A stretch of 64,000 nucleotides of DNA from Tropicimonas sp. IMCC34043 (GTDB lineage Bacteria; Pseudomonadota; Alphaproteobacteria; Rhodobacterales; Rhodobacteraceae), in NCBI RefSeq assembly GCF_003390845.1, contig NZ_QMEK01000001.1, forward strand, positions 1,116,001 through 1,180,000. The letters are read 5' to 3'. Positions 45,772 through 54,028 of the stretch are shown piece after piece (the stretch's first letter is position 1; each line of letters starts with the position of its first letter). The notes below the pieces were generated by a model. The model made no database searches. It had not been told where the DNA came from and saw only the letters and a list, made by a program, of their open reading frames with translations. Position numbers and translations under genes: made by a program.

Positions 45772-48700
45772 GCGGTTACCTCTCGCAACTCGGGTAGCGT
45801 CGCCCCGCAGTTCAGGCGGCTGACGGCGACGTAGAGCAGCGGCACGAAGAAGACGCCCAGCACCGTGGCCGATACCATGCCGCCGAAGACGCCGGTGCCG
45901 ATGGCATTCTGGATTTCCGCCGCCGCGCCCTTGGCGGTCACAAGCGGCACTACACCGAGGATGAAGGCCATCGAGGTCATCACGATCGGCCGCAACCGCA
46001 TGCGCGCGGCCAGCAGAATCGCGCGATGGAGCCCCATTCCGCCCTCGCGCAGGTGACGCGCGTATTCGACCATGAGGATCGCGTTCTTGGCCGAAAGCCC
46101 GATGATGGTGACAAGCCCGACCTTGAAGAACACGTCGTTGTCTGTGCCCCGCAGCAGCACGGCGATTACGGCCCCAAGGAGACCCATGGGCACCACCAGC
46201 ATCACCGCGACGGGCACCGACCAGCTTTCGTAAAGTGCTGCCAGCACGAGGAACACGATGAGCATCGAGGCCGCCATCAGCATCGGCGCCTGGTTGGCCG
46301 ATTGCTTTTCCTGCAGCGACTGCCCGGTCCACTCCACGGCGAATCCCTGCGGCAGCGCCTTGGCCAGATGCTCCATCTCGGCCATGGCCGCACCGCTCGA
46401 CACGCCGCTCGCCGCCTCGCCCGAGATGGGCGCGGCCGGGTAGCCGTTGTAGCGGTTGAGCTGCGAGGGCCTGGGTTCCCAGACCGGGGTGACGACCTCC
46501 GACAGCGGCACCATGCCGCCGTCGGCATTGCGCACCTCGAGCCGCAGCACGTCCTCGGCATGCATCCGCGCCGCGGCCTCGGCCTGCACGATCACCTGTT
46601 GCATCCGCCCCCGATAGGGGAAATCGTTCACGTAGGTTGACCCCACCGCGGTCCCGATCGTGTCGCTGATCGCGTCGAATCCCAGCCCGAGCACCTGTGC
46701 CTTCTCGCGGTCGATCTTGAGCGCGATGCTCATGCCGTCGGGCAGCCCCTCACTCATCACGCCTGACAGAAGCGGGCTGGCCTCGGCCGCGGCGACCAAC
46801 TGGTCCTCCGCCGCTTTCAGCGCGGCTGGGCCTGCATTGGCTCTGTCTTCCAGCCGCAGCGAAAAGCCCGATGTCGTGCCCAGCGACTCGATCGCCGGCG
46901 GTTTCATGATCATGGCCGTCCCTTCGGGTATATCCGCCATTGCGGCCTCGGCAGCGGCGATCTCCTCGTCCACGCTGGTCGTGCGCTTATCCCAGTCCCT
47001 CATGCTGGTGAAGGCCTGCGCGGCATTCGGCCCCGAACCCGAGAACCCGAAACCGAGGATCACCGTGTTCTCGAGGATGTCGGGACGGGTTGCGGTATGC
47101 GCCTCGTAGGCGGCGATCACGTCGCGGGTGCGCTCGGCCGTGGCGCCCGCGGGCAGTTCGAACATCGCCATGAAGTTACCCTGGTCCTCCTCGGGGACGA
47201 AGGAGGTCGGGATCCGCGTATAGGCGACGCCCATGACCGCGATGAGCGCGAGGTAGAGCAGGAACATGCGCCCGCCTTTGCGCAGACCCCAGCCCACCCA
47301 GCCGGTGTAGGCCTGTGTCAGCGCATCGAATCCGCGGTTGAACCCGCCGAAGACGCCGCCCTTCTTGCCATGGCCTGTCACGGGACGCAGCAGCGTGGCG
47401 CAGAGCGCGGGCGTCAATGTCAGGGCGAGAACGGAGGAAAGCAGGATCGACACCGCCATCGACAGCGTGAACTGGCGATAGATCGCACCGACCGATCCGC
47501 TGGCCAGCCCCATCGGGAGAAAGACGGCGGTCAGAACCAGAGTTGTGCCGACGATGGCGCCCGTGATCTCGCGCATCGCCTGTTGCGTCGCTTCCTTCGG
47601 CGGCAAACCCTGCCGCGACATGATCCTTTCGACGGCTTCGACCACGACGATAGCGTCGTCGACGATGATGCCGATGGCCAGAACCATGCCGAACATCGTC
47701 AGAACGTTGATCGAGAATCCCGCCAGCCACATCACCGCGAAGGTGCCCAGAAGAGCGATCGGCGCGACGATGGCCGGGATCAGCGTGAAGCGAACGTTCT
47801 GCAGAAACAGGAGCATCACCGCGAAGACCAGTACCATTGCCTCGATCAGGGTATGGATCACCTTGGAGATCGACACCTTCACGAAGGGCGCAGTGTTGTA
47901 GGAGATCGAGACCTCCATGTCCTCGGGCATCGCGAGCCGCAACTCCTCCAGCCGCTTCTCGATGGCGGCAGAGGTTCGGACGGCGTTGCCACCAGGCGTC
48001 ATCTGGACCGCGGCGGCGGCCGCCGCCTTTCCATTGCTGCTGACGCTGAACGCCGTGGTTTGCGCGCCAAGCTCCAGCCGCGCGACATCGCCCAGCACGA
48101 GACGTGCGCCATCGGTCTTGGCGCGCAGGGGGATCGCGGCGAAGGCCTCGGGCGAGGTCAGCTGTCCCTCGATGGTAAGCGGGGTCGAGATCCGTGTGCC
48201 CGGAACGGTCGGGTCATCACCCACCCGGCCGGGCGCGGCCTGCGCATTCTCGCGCGCGATTGCCTCGGTGACATCGCTCATGGTCAATCCGTAGGCCGAG
48301 AGCTTCGCCGGATCGACCCAGACCCGCAGCGCTCGATCCGATCCGAACTGCTGCACGCGACCGACACCGGGCACGCGTTTGAGTTCTTCGCCGAGGTTGC
48401 GGTTCAGGTACTCGCCAAGGCTCAGTTCATCGGTCGCGCCGGATCGCGACTTGAGCGTGATGACCATCAGAAAGCCCGATTCCGCCGCCTCGACCCCCAG
48501 GCCCGCGCGGCGCACAGGGTCGGGCAGCAGGGCCTCGGCATTCTTCAGCCTGTTCTGCACCTCGACCTGCGCCATCTCTGCATTGGTCCCCGGCTTGAAC
48601 GTGACCGAAATGTTCGCGCCGCCCGTCGCGTCCACGCTGGACTCGTAGTAAAGCACGTTCTTGACGCTGGAGAGTTCCTTCTCGATCGGGCTGATCACGC

Positions 48701-48878
48701 TGTTGCTGACGGTCTGCGCGTCGGCCCCGGCGTAGGTCGTGAAGATGCTGACGCTGGGCGGCGCGATGTCGGGAAACCTTGCGACCGGCAGTTGCGGGAT
48801 CGCGACGATCCCGGCAAGCGCGATAAAGATCGCGATGACCCAGGCAAAGACCGGGCGCAGAATGAAGAACTGGGCCAT
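45768..48878 (-). CDS. RND efflux pump inner-membrane protein (AcrB/HAE1 family)
   Basis: 1036-residue proton-driven drug exporter. Twelve membrane segments are expected with two large periplasmic loops. The N-terminus MAQFFILRPVFAWVIAIFIALAG is typical of HAE1, and the proton-relay pair is Asp-Asp in GIIVDDAIVVVEAVERIM. Motifs include GGNAVRTSAAIEK and FFKVGLVTIIGLSAKNAILMVEYA. It lies 12 nt after its membrane-fusion partner. No outer-membrane channel gene is present, so it should use a TolC encoded elsewhere. Confidence 0.95.
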   Translation of the reverse strand: MAQFFILRPVFAWVIAIFIALAGIVAIPQLPVARFPDIAPPSVSIFTTYAGADAQTVSNSVISPIEKELSSVKNVLYYESSVDATGGANISVTFKPGTNAEMAQVEVQNRLKNAEALLPDPVRRAGLGVEAAESGFLMVITLKSRSGATDELSLGEYLNRNLGEELKRVPGVGRVQQFGSDRALRVWVDPAKLSAYGLTMSDVTEAIARENAQAAPGRVGDDPTVPGTRISTPLTIEGQLTSPEAFAAIPLRAKTDGARLVLGDVARLELGAQTTAFSVSSNGKAAAAAAVQMTPGGNAVRTSAAIEKRLEELRLAMPEDMEVSISYNTAPFVKVSISKVIHTLIEAMVLVFAVMLLFLQNVRFTLIPAIVAPIALLGTFAVMWLAGFSINVLTMFGMVLAIGIIVDDAIVVVEAVERIMSRQGLPPKEATQQAMREITGAIVGTTLVLTAVFLPMGLASGSVGAIYRQFTLSMAVSILLSSVLALTLTPALCATLLRPVTGHGKKGGVFGGFNRGFDALTQAYTGWVGWGLRKGGRMFLLYLALIAVMGVAYTRIPTSFVPEEDQGNFMAMFELPAGATAERTRDVIAAYEAHTATRPDILENTVILGFGFSGSGPNAAQAFTSMRDWDKRTTSVDEEIAAAEAAMADIPEGTAMIMKPPAIESLGTTSGFSLRLEDRANAGPAALKAAEDQLVAAAEASPLLSGVMSEGLPDGMSIALKIDREKAQVLGLGFDAISDTIGTAVGSTYVNDFPYRGRMQQVIVQAEAAARMHAEDVLRLEVRNADGGMVPLSEVVTPVWEPRPSQLNRYNGYPAAPISGEAASGVSSGAAMAEMEHLAKALPQGFAVEWTGQSLQEKQSANQAPMLMAASMLIVFLVLAALYESWSVPVAVMLVVPMGLLGAVIAVLLRGTDNDVFFKVGLVTIIGLSAKNAILMVEYARHLREGGMGLHRAILLAARMRLRPIVMTSMAFILGVVPLVTAKGAAAEIQNAIGTGVFGGMVSATVLGVFFVPLLYVAVSRLNCGATLPELREVTA

Positions 48879-48890
48879 TTTGTACGCTTT

Positions 48891-50051
48891 TCAGGATTGT
48901 GTGTCAGATTGAGGGGTGTCGGCGGGGCCGGCGTCGACCGGCATCGTCACGCCTTCGGGCACGCGGTTCTGCCCACGCACCGCCACGATCTCCCCTGGCT
49001 TCAGTCCGGAGGCGACGATGACGCGATTGCCGACGCGTTCGCCCAGCAGCACATCGCGGCGTGCGGCCTCGCCCTCGGGCGAGACGACGACAAGCTGTGC
49101 GCCGCCGTCGCTGGTGCGCAGGACGGCGTCCTCCGGCACCAGAAGGGCATTCGCGACGACGCCGTGCGGAAGCCTTGCGCGCACGAACATGCCCGGCAGC
49201 AAGGCAAGGTTCGGATTCACGGCCTCAATGCGGACGCCAACATACCCCGTTCCCTGGTCGACGATGACGTCAGAGGATTTCAGCGTGCCCGTCAGCGGCG
49301 CTGCCCTGTCCCGGTCCGTGAGAACCCTGACCGGCCCCAGCCCCTCTTCCGCAGCCATCATGACCGCGTCCAGTTCATCGGCCGGCAGGCGCAGGTCGAT
49401 ATTCACCGTCTCAAGATCATGCAAGACCGCGAGGGGCTTGTCGCCTCCGACCGTGACCAGCCCGCCGATCTCGGCGAGCCCCGCCGCGACGTAGCCATCG
49501 ATCGGCGCGCGCAGCGTCGCAAAGTCGAGGTCGAGGCGCTTGCGCTCCACCGCGGCGCGCGCTTCCGCAACGCCGGCTTTCGCCATTTGCAGGTCGTTGT
49601 GGGCGGTGTCGTTGCTCTGCTGGCTGACGGCGTTCCGCGTCAGCAGGGAATCCGAACGTTCGACGGCGCTCCGGGCATTGGCCACGGCGGTTTCGGCCCG
49701 CGCCAGCGCAGCCTCCGCCACGTCAAGGTCGGCTTGCAGCGGCGCCGGGTCGATGCGGAACAGCACGTCCCCCGCCGAGACCCGGGCGCCTTCCTCAACG
49801 TGCCGCTCCAGGATCAGCCCACCGACTTGCGGACGAATCTCGACGCGTCGACGGGCCGAGACCCGGCCTGCATATTCGGACTCGAGCACGACCCGCTCGG
49901 CCTCGACTGTCTCGACGGTCAGCCGGATCGCAGGTTCGACCGCGTGCTCTTCCGCAGAAGCCACATAGAGGCGGTTCTCGAGCTGGAAGACGGCCAGCGC
50001 CCCTGCGATCAGGCCGATGCAGGAGAGGATCAGGATCTTGTGGCGTGTCAT
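48891..50051 (-). CDS. RND efflux periplasmic adaptor (membrane fusion protein)
   Basis: 386 residues; N-terminal anchor or uncleaved signal (about 5-25, without a lipobox Cys), then a split biotinyl-lipoyl domain (VEIRPQVGGLILERHVEEGARVSAGDVLFRID, later LRAPIDGYVAAGLAEIGGLV). A coiled-coil hairpin (about 105-170, Ala/Glu/Arg-rich heptads) and beta-barrel/MP domains follow. The start at 50051 has AGGA 8 nt upstream; the open frame beyond is leader. First gene of the five-gene efflux operon. Confidence 0.92.
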   Translation of the reverse strand: MTRHKILILSCIGLIAGALAVFQLENRLYVASAEEHAVEPAIRLTVETVEAERVVLESEYAGRVSARRRVEIRPQVGGLILERHVEEGARVSAGDVLFRIDPAPLQADLDVAEAALARAETAVANARSAVERSDSLLTRNAVSQQSNDTAHNDLQMAKAGVAEARAAVERKRLDLDFATLRAPIDGYVAAGLAEIGGLVTVGGDKPLAVLHDLETVNIDLRLPADELDAVMMAAEEGLGPVRVLTDRDRAAPLTGTLKSSDVIVDQGTGYVGVRIEAVNPNLALLPGMFVRARLPHGVVANALLVPEDAVLRTSDGGAQLVVVSPEGEAARRDVLLGERVGNRVIVASGLKPGEIVAVRGQNRVPEGVTMPVDAGPADTPQSDTQS

Positions 50052-50463
50052 GGTGCGTCCTGTTGTTTTCACACCGCCGACAAATGGGATCGACCGGTGG
50101 ACGAACCGCCGAGGTTTCGTGGAGATAGTGTGGATGTCGGCCCCTACGGCGGAGGCAGCTTCCCAACAGGCGACCGCAAGGTTTTCTGGCAGTTGGCCGG
50201 CCAATATGAGCCGTTCGCCACAGGTGCGTCTTGCAGCCCTTGCAAACGAGGCCCGACGCGCTGCAGTCAGTTTGGGTTCGGAGTCGTCATGCAGCGGCGC
50301 AGAGTGCGGAAGCTTGCGGCGAAACTGACCTCTTGGTGCTCACGGCCCAGAGCCGACAACGAAGGATCATTCCGTCGCTGTTGCGCAGTGTCGCCGGAGC
50401 GGCGGTTCGGGTCTGTACCGGCAAGCCCAAGTTGTCGAAGCGCCCGCCGGCCGCGCCAATCGG
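50052..50463. other. Upstream region of the efflux operon
   Basis: 412 bp lie between the adaptor start and the 3' end of the ferric-reductase-like gene, all on the minus strand. It should hold the efflux promoter. I could not pick out an operator or a local repressor gene, and the long frames across it are shadows. Confidence 0.45.
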
Positions 50464-51096
50464 CTATTTCGTCAACTGTTTCCGCCACCCTCTTCGCGTT
50501 CCAATCCAGGGTTTGAGCCGTCCCACCGTCAGTACCAGTGACCCAACCGCCACCGCGCACATCAAGGTCTTCGACACGGTTCCCATAGTACCTTCGATTA
50601 AGATCGCGTGTGCCACACTTGCCAACACCACGACCGAGGCCGCCACGGTGTGTGCAAGCCGCCAGACCTGCGGGCGAAGCGGTAGCCTTTTCCGGATGCC
50701 CGCAAGGACCGCCGCGGCGACAAGGGCCCACATCGCCACGACACCAAGGACGGAGAACGCAGTCGGCGCCGTGAAGGTCAAAGCATCGAGCATGTCGGGC
50801 GGGCTCGCGATCCAAAGACCGGCGACATGCAGGGCAATGGCAAGCATCAGCGCAACGCCGGTCCAGCGATGAAGCCGTCGCCCGGCACGCAGAGCAACCC
50901 CGGGTAGCAGCCCGGCGGCGAGTAAAGGCTGCACCAGCAGGAGCGACAGCGCGACCACGCCTGCGAAGCCTGCCGTCACGTAGACGGGAGTTCGATACTG
51001 CAGGTACTCGCTCCCCGCGGCAACAAACAGGGCTGTGGCGATGACGGCCGTGATCGCGCCCCAGACGAGGATTGAGCGCAAGACGGCCAAGATCAC
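50464..51096 (-). CDS. Ferric-reductase-like (YedZ/MsrQ-like) membrane protein, GTG start
   Basis: 210-residue inner-membrane protein with about six helices. Histidines sit in helices as in heme-binding Ferric_reduct proteins: RRLHRWTG (about 75), IALHVAGLW (about 89), WRLAHTVAAS and ASVAHAIL. The core matches the layout of the MsrQ/YedZ quinol-heme b proteins. The start is GTG, overlapping the stop of the upstream Tat-exported gene by 4 nt (GTGA), so the two are made together. It probably passes electrons to or from the exported partner. Confidence 0.78.
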   Translation of the reverse strand: MILAVLRSILVWGAITAVIATALFVAAGSEYLQYRTPVYVTAGFAGVVALSLLLVQPLLAAGLLPGVALRAGRRLHRWTGVALMLAIALHVAGLWIASPPDMLDALTFTAPTAFSVLGVVAMWALVAAAVLAGIRKRLPLRPQVWRLAHTVAASVVVLASVAHAILIEGTMGTVSKTLMCAVAVGSLVLTVGRLKPWIGTRRGWRKQLTK

Positions 51097-51581
51097 GCAG
51101 GTTGTAGAACGAAATGTGCGGACAGGCTGGTGTCACGGGCACTGGCCATGACCGGGCGCAGAAAGACCGTCTCGAAGTCGCCGCTGTCATAGGCAAGGTG
51201 CCCATGCGGTTGTCCGAAGATCGGTACAATCTGCGGCATCTCGAGTTGGAACATGCCATCCGCGTTTGTCAGGGTCGCGCCGTGGCTTCGAGACTCGCTC
51301 TCGCGCCCCTCAGTGGTGTGCGCCCAGATCTGGATGCGAATACCCTTCAAGGGTGCGCCGTCCCCCGCGCGACGAACCGTGCCGGACATCATGAATCCAC
51401 CGCCACCGATCCGGTCCACGACGGGAGCCCCCGGGCGGTAGTTGTTCGCCCCGCCGCGCATGGATTTTGTCGGAGCGAAGCCCTGCGCACGGGCAGGCGA
51501 TATCAGGTATGGCCCAGTGGACAAGAGCGCCGCAGCCCCTGCTGCCAAGAACGTTCGGCGGGCAACTGGAACCTTTGACAT
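51093..51581 (-). CDS. Tat-exported intradiol-dioxygenase-fold protein
   Basis: 162 residues from the ATG at 51581, which has AAGGGAG 8 nt upstream; a GTG three codons earlier lacks spacing. VARRTFLAAGAAAL is a twin-arginine signal. The mature part looks like the beta-sandwich of intradiol dioxygenases or transthyretin-like domains: MMSGTVRRAGDGAPLKGIRIQIWAHT, TLTNADGMFQLEMP, then a His-Gly-His (QPHGHLAY). The His pair could match the two iron-ligand His of intradiol enzymes, but the two Tyr ligands are not evident, so catalysis is doubtful. Coupled to the ferric-reductase-like gene. Confidence 0.7.
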   Translation of the reverse strand: MSKVPVARRTFLAAGAAALLSTGPYLISPARAQGFAPTKSMRGGANNYRPGAPVVDRIGGGGFMMSGTVRRAGDGAPLKGIRIQIWAHTTEGRESESRSHGATLTNADGMFQLEMPQIVPIFGQPHGHLAYDSGDFETVFLRPVMASARDTSLSAHFVLQPA

Positions 51582-51844
51582 TGGTGTCACTCCCTTCGAC
51601 AGAGTACATCGTCGCGCACGAGTTTAACGTGAATCCGGGTCGAGATGGGGATTTCAGCTACCGCCGCACGGTCTTGTGACCAACCCTGAATTCATAAGGC
51701 ACGACGCACGCGGCCGTAAGGAATGGCGGAACGTTCCAGGCGCCGTCTTGTCATATCCGCCGCAGGGGTCTGGCTTTCGCACCCGGACATTGGCCACACC
51801 GCGCACAGGGCCTATCTTCGGGTCAAAATGCAAAAGGAAACACG

Positions 51845-52351
51845 ATGAGCGTGCCAGCCTCGAAAGCGGAACTTCTGGATGCGATCTCAAAGACATTCGG
51901 CAAACTGATGCCTGACCTCGCGCGGGTGCCGCCGGAGCATGCCCGCACGGCCTCTCTGGAAGGCCATGCCGCCGGGACACTGATGAGCCCCGCCGATCTG
52001 GTGGCCTATCTTCTTGGCTGGAACGAATTGGTTCTGAAGTGGCTGGATCGGGATGACCGCGGCGAGGTCGTGGAGTTTCCCGAAACCGGATTCAAGTGGA
52101 ATCAGCTCGGTCTTTTGGCCCAAAAGTTCTATTCGGACTATCAGCATCTTGAGTGGAAACACTTGCTGACCCGCCTTGCTGCGGCAAATGCGCGGCTTGT
52201 TGAAACCATTTCGTCCCGACCTGACGATGAACTCTATGGCCGCCCTTGGCATGGCAAATGGACGAAGGGCCGAATGATTCAGTTCAACACCTCGTCGCCC
52301 TACGCGAATGCACGCGCACGTATCAGGAAATGGCTGAAGGCGTACGGTTAA
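51845..52351 (+). CDS. ClbS/DfsB family four-helix bundle protein
   Basis: 168 residues resembling the DUF1706 family that includes the colibactin self-resistance hydrolase ClbS. Matches are SKAELLDAISKTFGKLMPDL at the start, SPADLVAYLLGWNELVLKWL, FPETGFKWNQLGLLAQKFY, and RPWHGKWTKGRMIQFNTSSPYANARARIRKWLK at the end. It is predicted cytosolic. AAGGA precedes the ATG. No genotoxin cluster is nearby, so it may only be a DinB-like relative or an acquired resistance gene. Confidence 0.82.
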   Translation: MSVPASKAELLDAISKTFGKLMPDLARVPPEHARTASLEGHAAGTLMSPADLVAYLLGWNELVLKWLDRDDRGEVVEFPETGFKWNQLGLLAQKFYSDYQHLEWKHLLTRLAAANARLVETISSRPDDELYGRPWHGKWTKGRMIQFNTSSPYANARARIRKWLKAYG

Positions 52352-52401
52352 TCTCGTTCCCCGGTCAGAGTCCTCAAAGCTCTTCCGGGGCCGACAAGAG
52401 T

Positions 52402-53043
52402 TCACTGGGTGGGGATGCTGCGCTGTTCGGGACGGGCAGCGACCGGCACCATGAGGTGAACATAGGGCGTGCCTGTCCACATCACGTAGGGACCGTCCGT
52501 CTGTATCACCGTCGGCAGGCCGGCAAAGTCAGCAGGGTCAGGCGTTATGACCATCATGTGCGGCCCCTCGACGATCCAATCGTTGTCGGCTGTCGGTTGT
52601 CCGGCCGCCGGGTCAATGTTGCTGGCACCGCCATCGGGCTCGTCGCCTGACAGCATGTAGGCAATGGCCATGCGCTCTGCGGTAAAGGGTGTCCCGCCCA
52701 TCCACGCGGCCATCCAGCGCCGCCATTCGCTATCCATGCACATCGGTCCGGCAAGCCCATCTGGTGCCGGAAAACATGTATAATCGCTCGTGCCTTCACG
52801 CAGGATATTGCCCGCCAGATCGGACACCCGCGCCGTATCGAGAATGCTGGCCGGGGCCGCGCGCAGGGCATCGGCAATCATTGCGTCGGCATCGGGCGTC
52901 GATTGCGCGATGGCCGGGCTCACCAGTGCTGTGCAGACTGCGGCCAAGCAGGCCGCGCTGCACGGGCCGCTCATCATTGTGCGGCCAAACCTCGATTGTT
53001 CGGGGTCTTTGAATTTTTGAACGGACAGGATGTGGGTGCGCAT
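52402..53043 (-). CDS. Exported hypothetical protein
   Basis: 213 residues. The ATG at 53043 has AGGAG about 7 nt upstream. A hydrophobic segment at about 30-46 (AACLAAVCTALVSPAIAQ) follows a 22-residue basic leader, so a start at 52977 would give a more usual signal peptide but lacks a Shine-Dalgarno. Two features stand out: DYTCFPAPDGLAGPMCMDSEW with two Cys, and the tail GPHMMVITPDPADF with YVMWTGTPYVHLMVPV. No named family recognised. Confidence 0.7.
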   Translation of the reverse strand: MRTHILSVQKFKDPEQSRFGRTMMSGPCSAACLAAVCTALVSPAIAQSTPDADAMIADALRAAPASILDTARVSDLAGNILREGTSDYTCFPAPDGLAGPMCMDSEWRRWMAAWMGGTPFTAERMAIAYMLSGDEPDGGASNIDPAAGQPTADNDWIVEGPHMMVITPDPADFAGLPTVIQTDGPYVMWTGTPYVHLMVPVAARPEQRSIPTQ

Positions 53044-53173
53044 GTCGCATCTCCTCTCAAGAGATCATTCGTCTGGCCGAATTGGTGTGACGAAACTCGC
53101 TTTAGGGTGAGCCGACAGTCCTGGTCCCGATAGTCCGGAAACTGGACTACCCGACAGCAGGGGCGGTTTCGCG

Positions 53174-53866
53174 TCAGTGCACCAGCTTTGCCTGCACCGA
53201 GAACGGGCTAAGGCCCAACCAAGTCTGCATCGTACGCGCGATCAATGGGTCACCGTCGAGCCGGATCTTGTCGCGGACATCCTTTACTTGCGTCAGTCCC
53301 ATCCAGATGGCGGTCATGGTGCGCAGGTCTGTCGTCACCCACAAGTCGACCTCGTAGCCCGGATCGGCCGAGCATAGGTCGACCTCAGCCGTGGGATCGA
53401 CGACCAGCCACCAGCTGCGCTTGGCCACCGCCAGTTCCGGATAGTCGAATTTGACCACCGTCCGATGATCGGGCATGGGCGATGGATCGAGATTGCGGCG
53501 CATATCCCACATCAGCAGCGACGGATCGAGGTTCTTCAGCGTCGCTTGTGTCTCGATCCACTTCTGCCCCCAAAGGCCGAAGGCCTTGACGACGGACTCC
53601 AGGTCCCGGCCTGCTTCAGTCAGTCGGTACTCCTGCACGCCTGGCTCATCGGCCACGGGTGTGCGGGTGACGATCCCGGCGGCTTCAAGCTCTTTCAGAC
53701 GTTGCGAAAGAAGGGTTGGTGACATGCGAGGAACGCCACGCCTGAGGTCATTGAACCGAGTCGAACCGGCGATCATTTCCCGCACCAGAACCATGGTCCA
53801 CCGTGTGCAAAGGGTCTCGGCCGCCATCGCGACCGGACAGAATTGTCCGTAACTGCCAAGTGTCAT
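53174..53866 (-). CDS. HxlR-family transcriptional regulator
   Basis: 230 residues. An HxlR winged helix covers about 5-100: CPVAMAAETLCTRWTMVLVREM, FNDLRRGVPRMSPTLLSQRLKELEAAGIV, YRLTEAGRDLESVV. A C-terminal domain of about 110 residues, absent from minimal HxlR proteins (about 110 long), may be ligand-binding (SCP2-like position). The start at 53866 has GAAGGGA 9 nt upstream. Divergent from the FAD oxidoreductase across 162 bp, which it probably regulates. Confidence 0.88.
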   Translation of the reverse strand: MTLGSYGQFCPVAMAAETLCTRWTMVLVREMIAGSTRFNDLRRGVPRMSPTLLSQRLKELEAAGIVTRTPVADEPGVQEYRLTEAGRDLESVVKAFGLWGQKWIETQATLKNLDPSLLMWDMRRNLDPSPMPDHRTVVKFDYPELAVAKRSWWLVVDPTAEVDLCSADPGYEVDLWVTTDLRTMTAIWMGLTQVKDVRDKIRLDGDPLIARTMQTWLGLSPFSVQAKLVH

Positions 53867-54028
53867 GGCACAAATCCCTTCCGGAGAAAGCCAGCATTCG
53901 CCTTGTCCAAGCCTAGCACACCGCGCCCCGATCCGGCAGAAAAAGGGCCGGTCCAGTTCCAGGACTAGTCCGGCATCGCGCAACCGTTCAGGCTCATGAC
54001 GAACCAGGACCCTTAGGGAGCGATCGCC

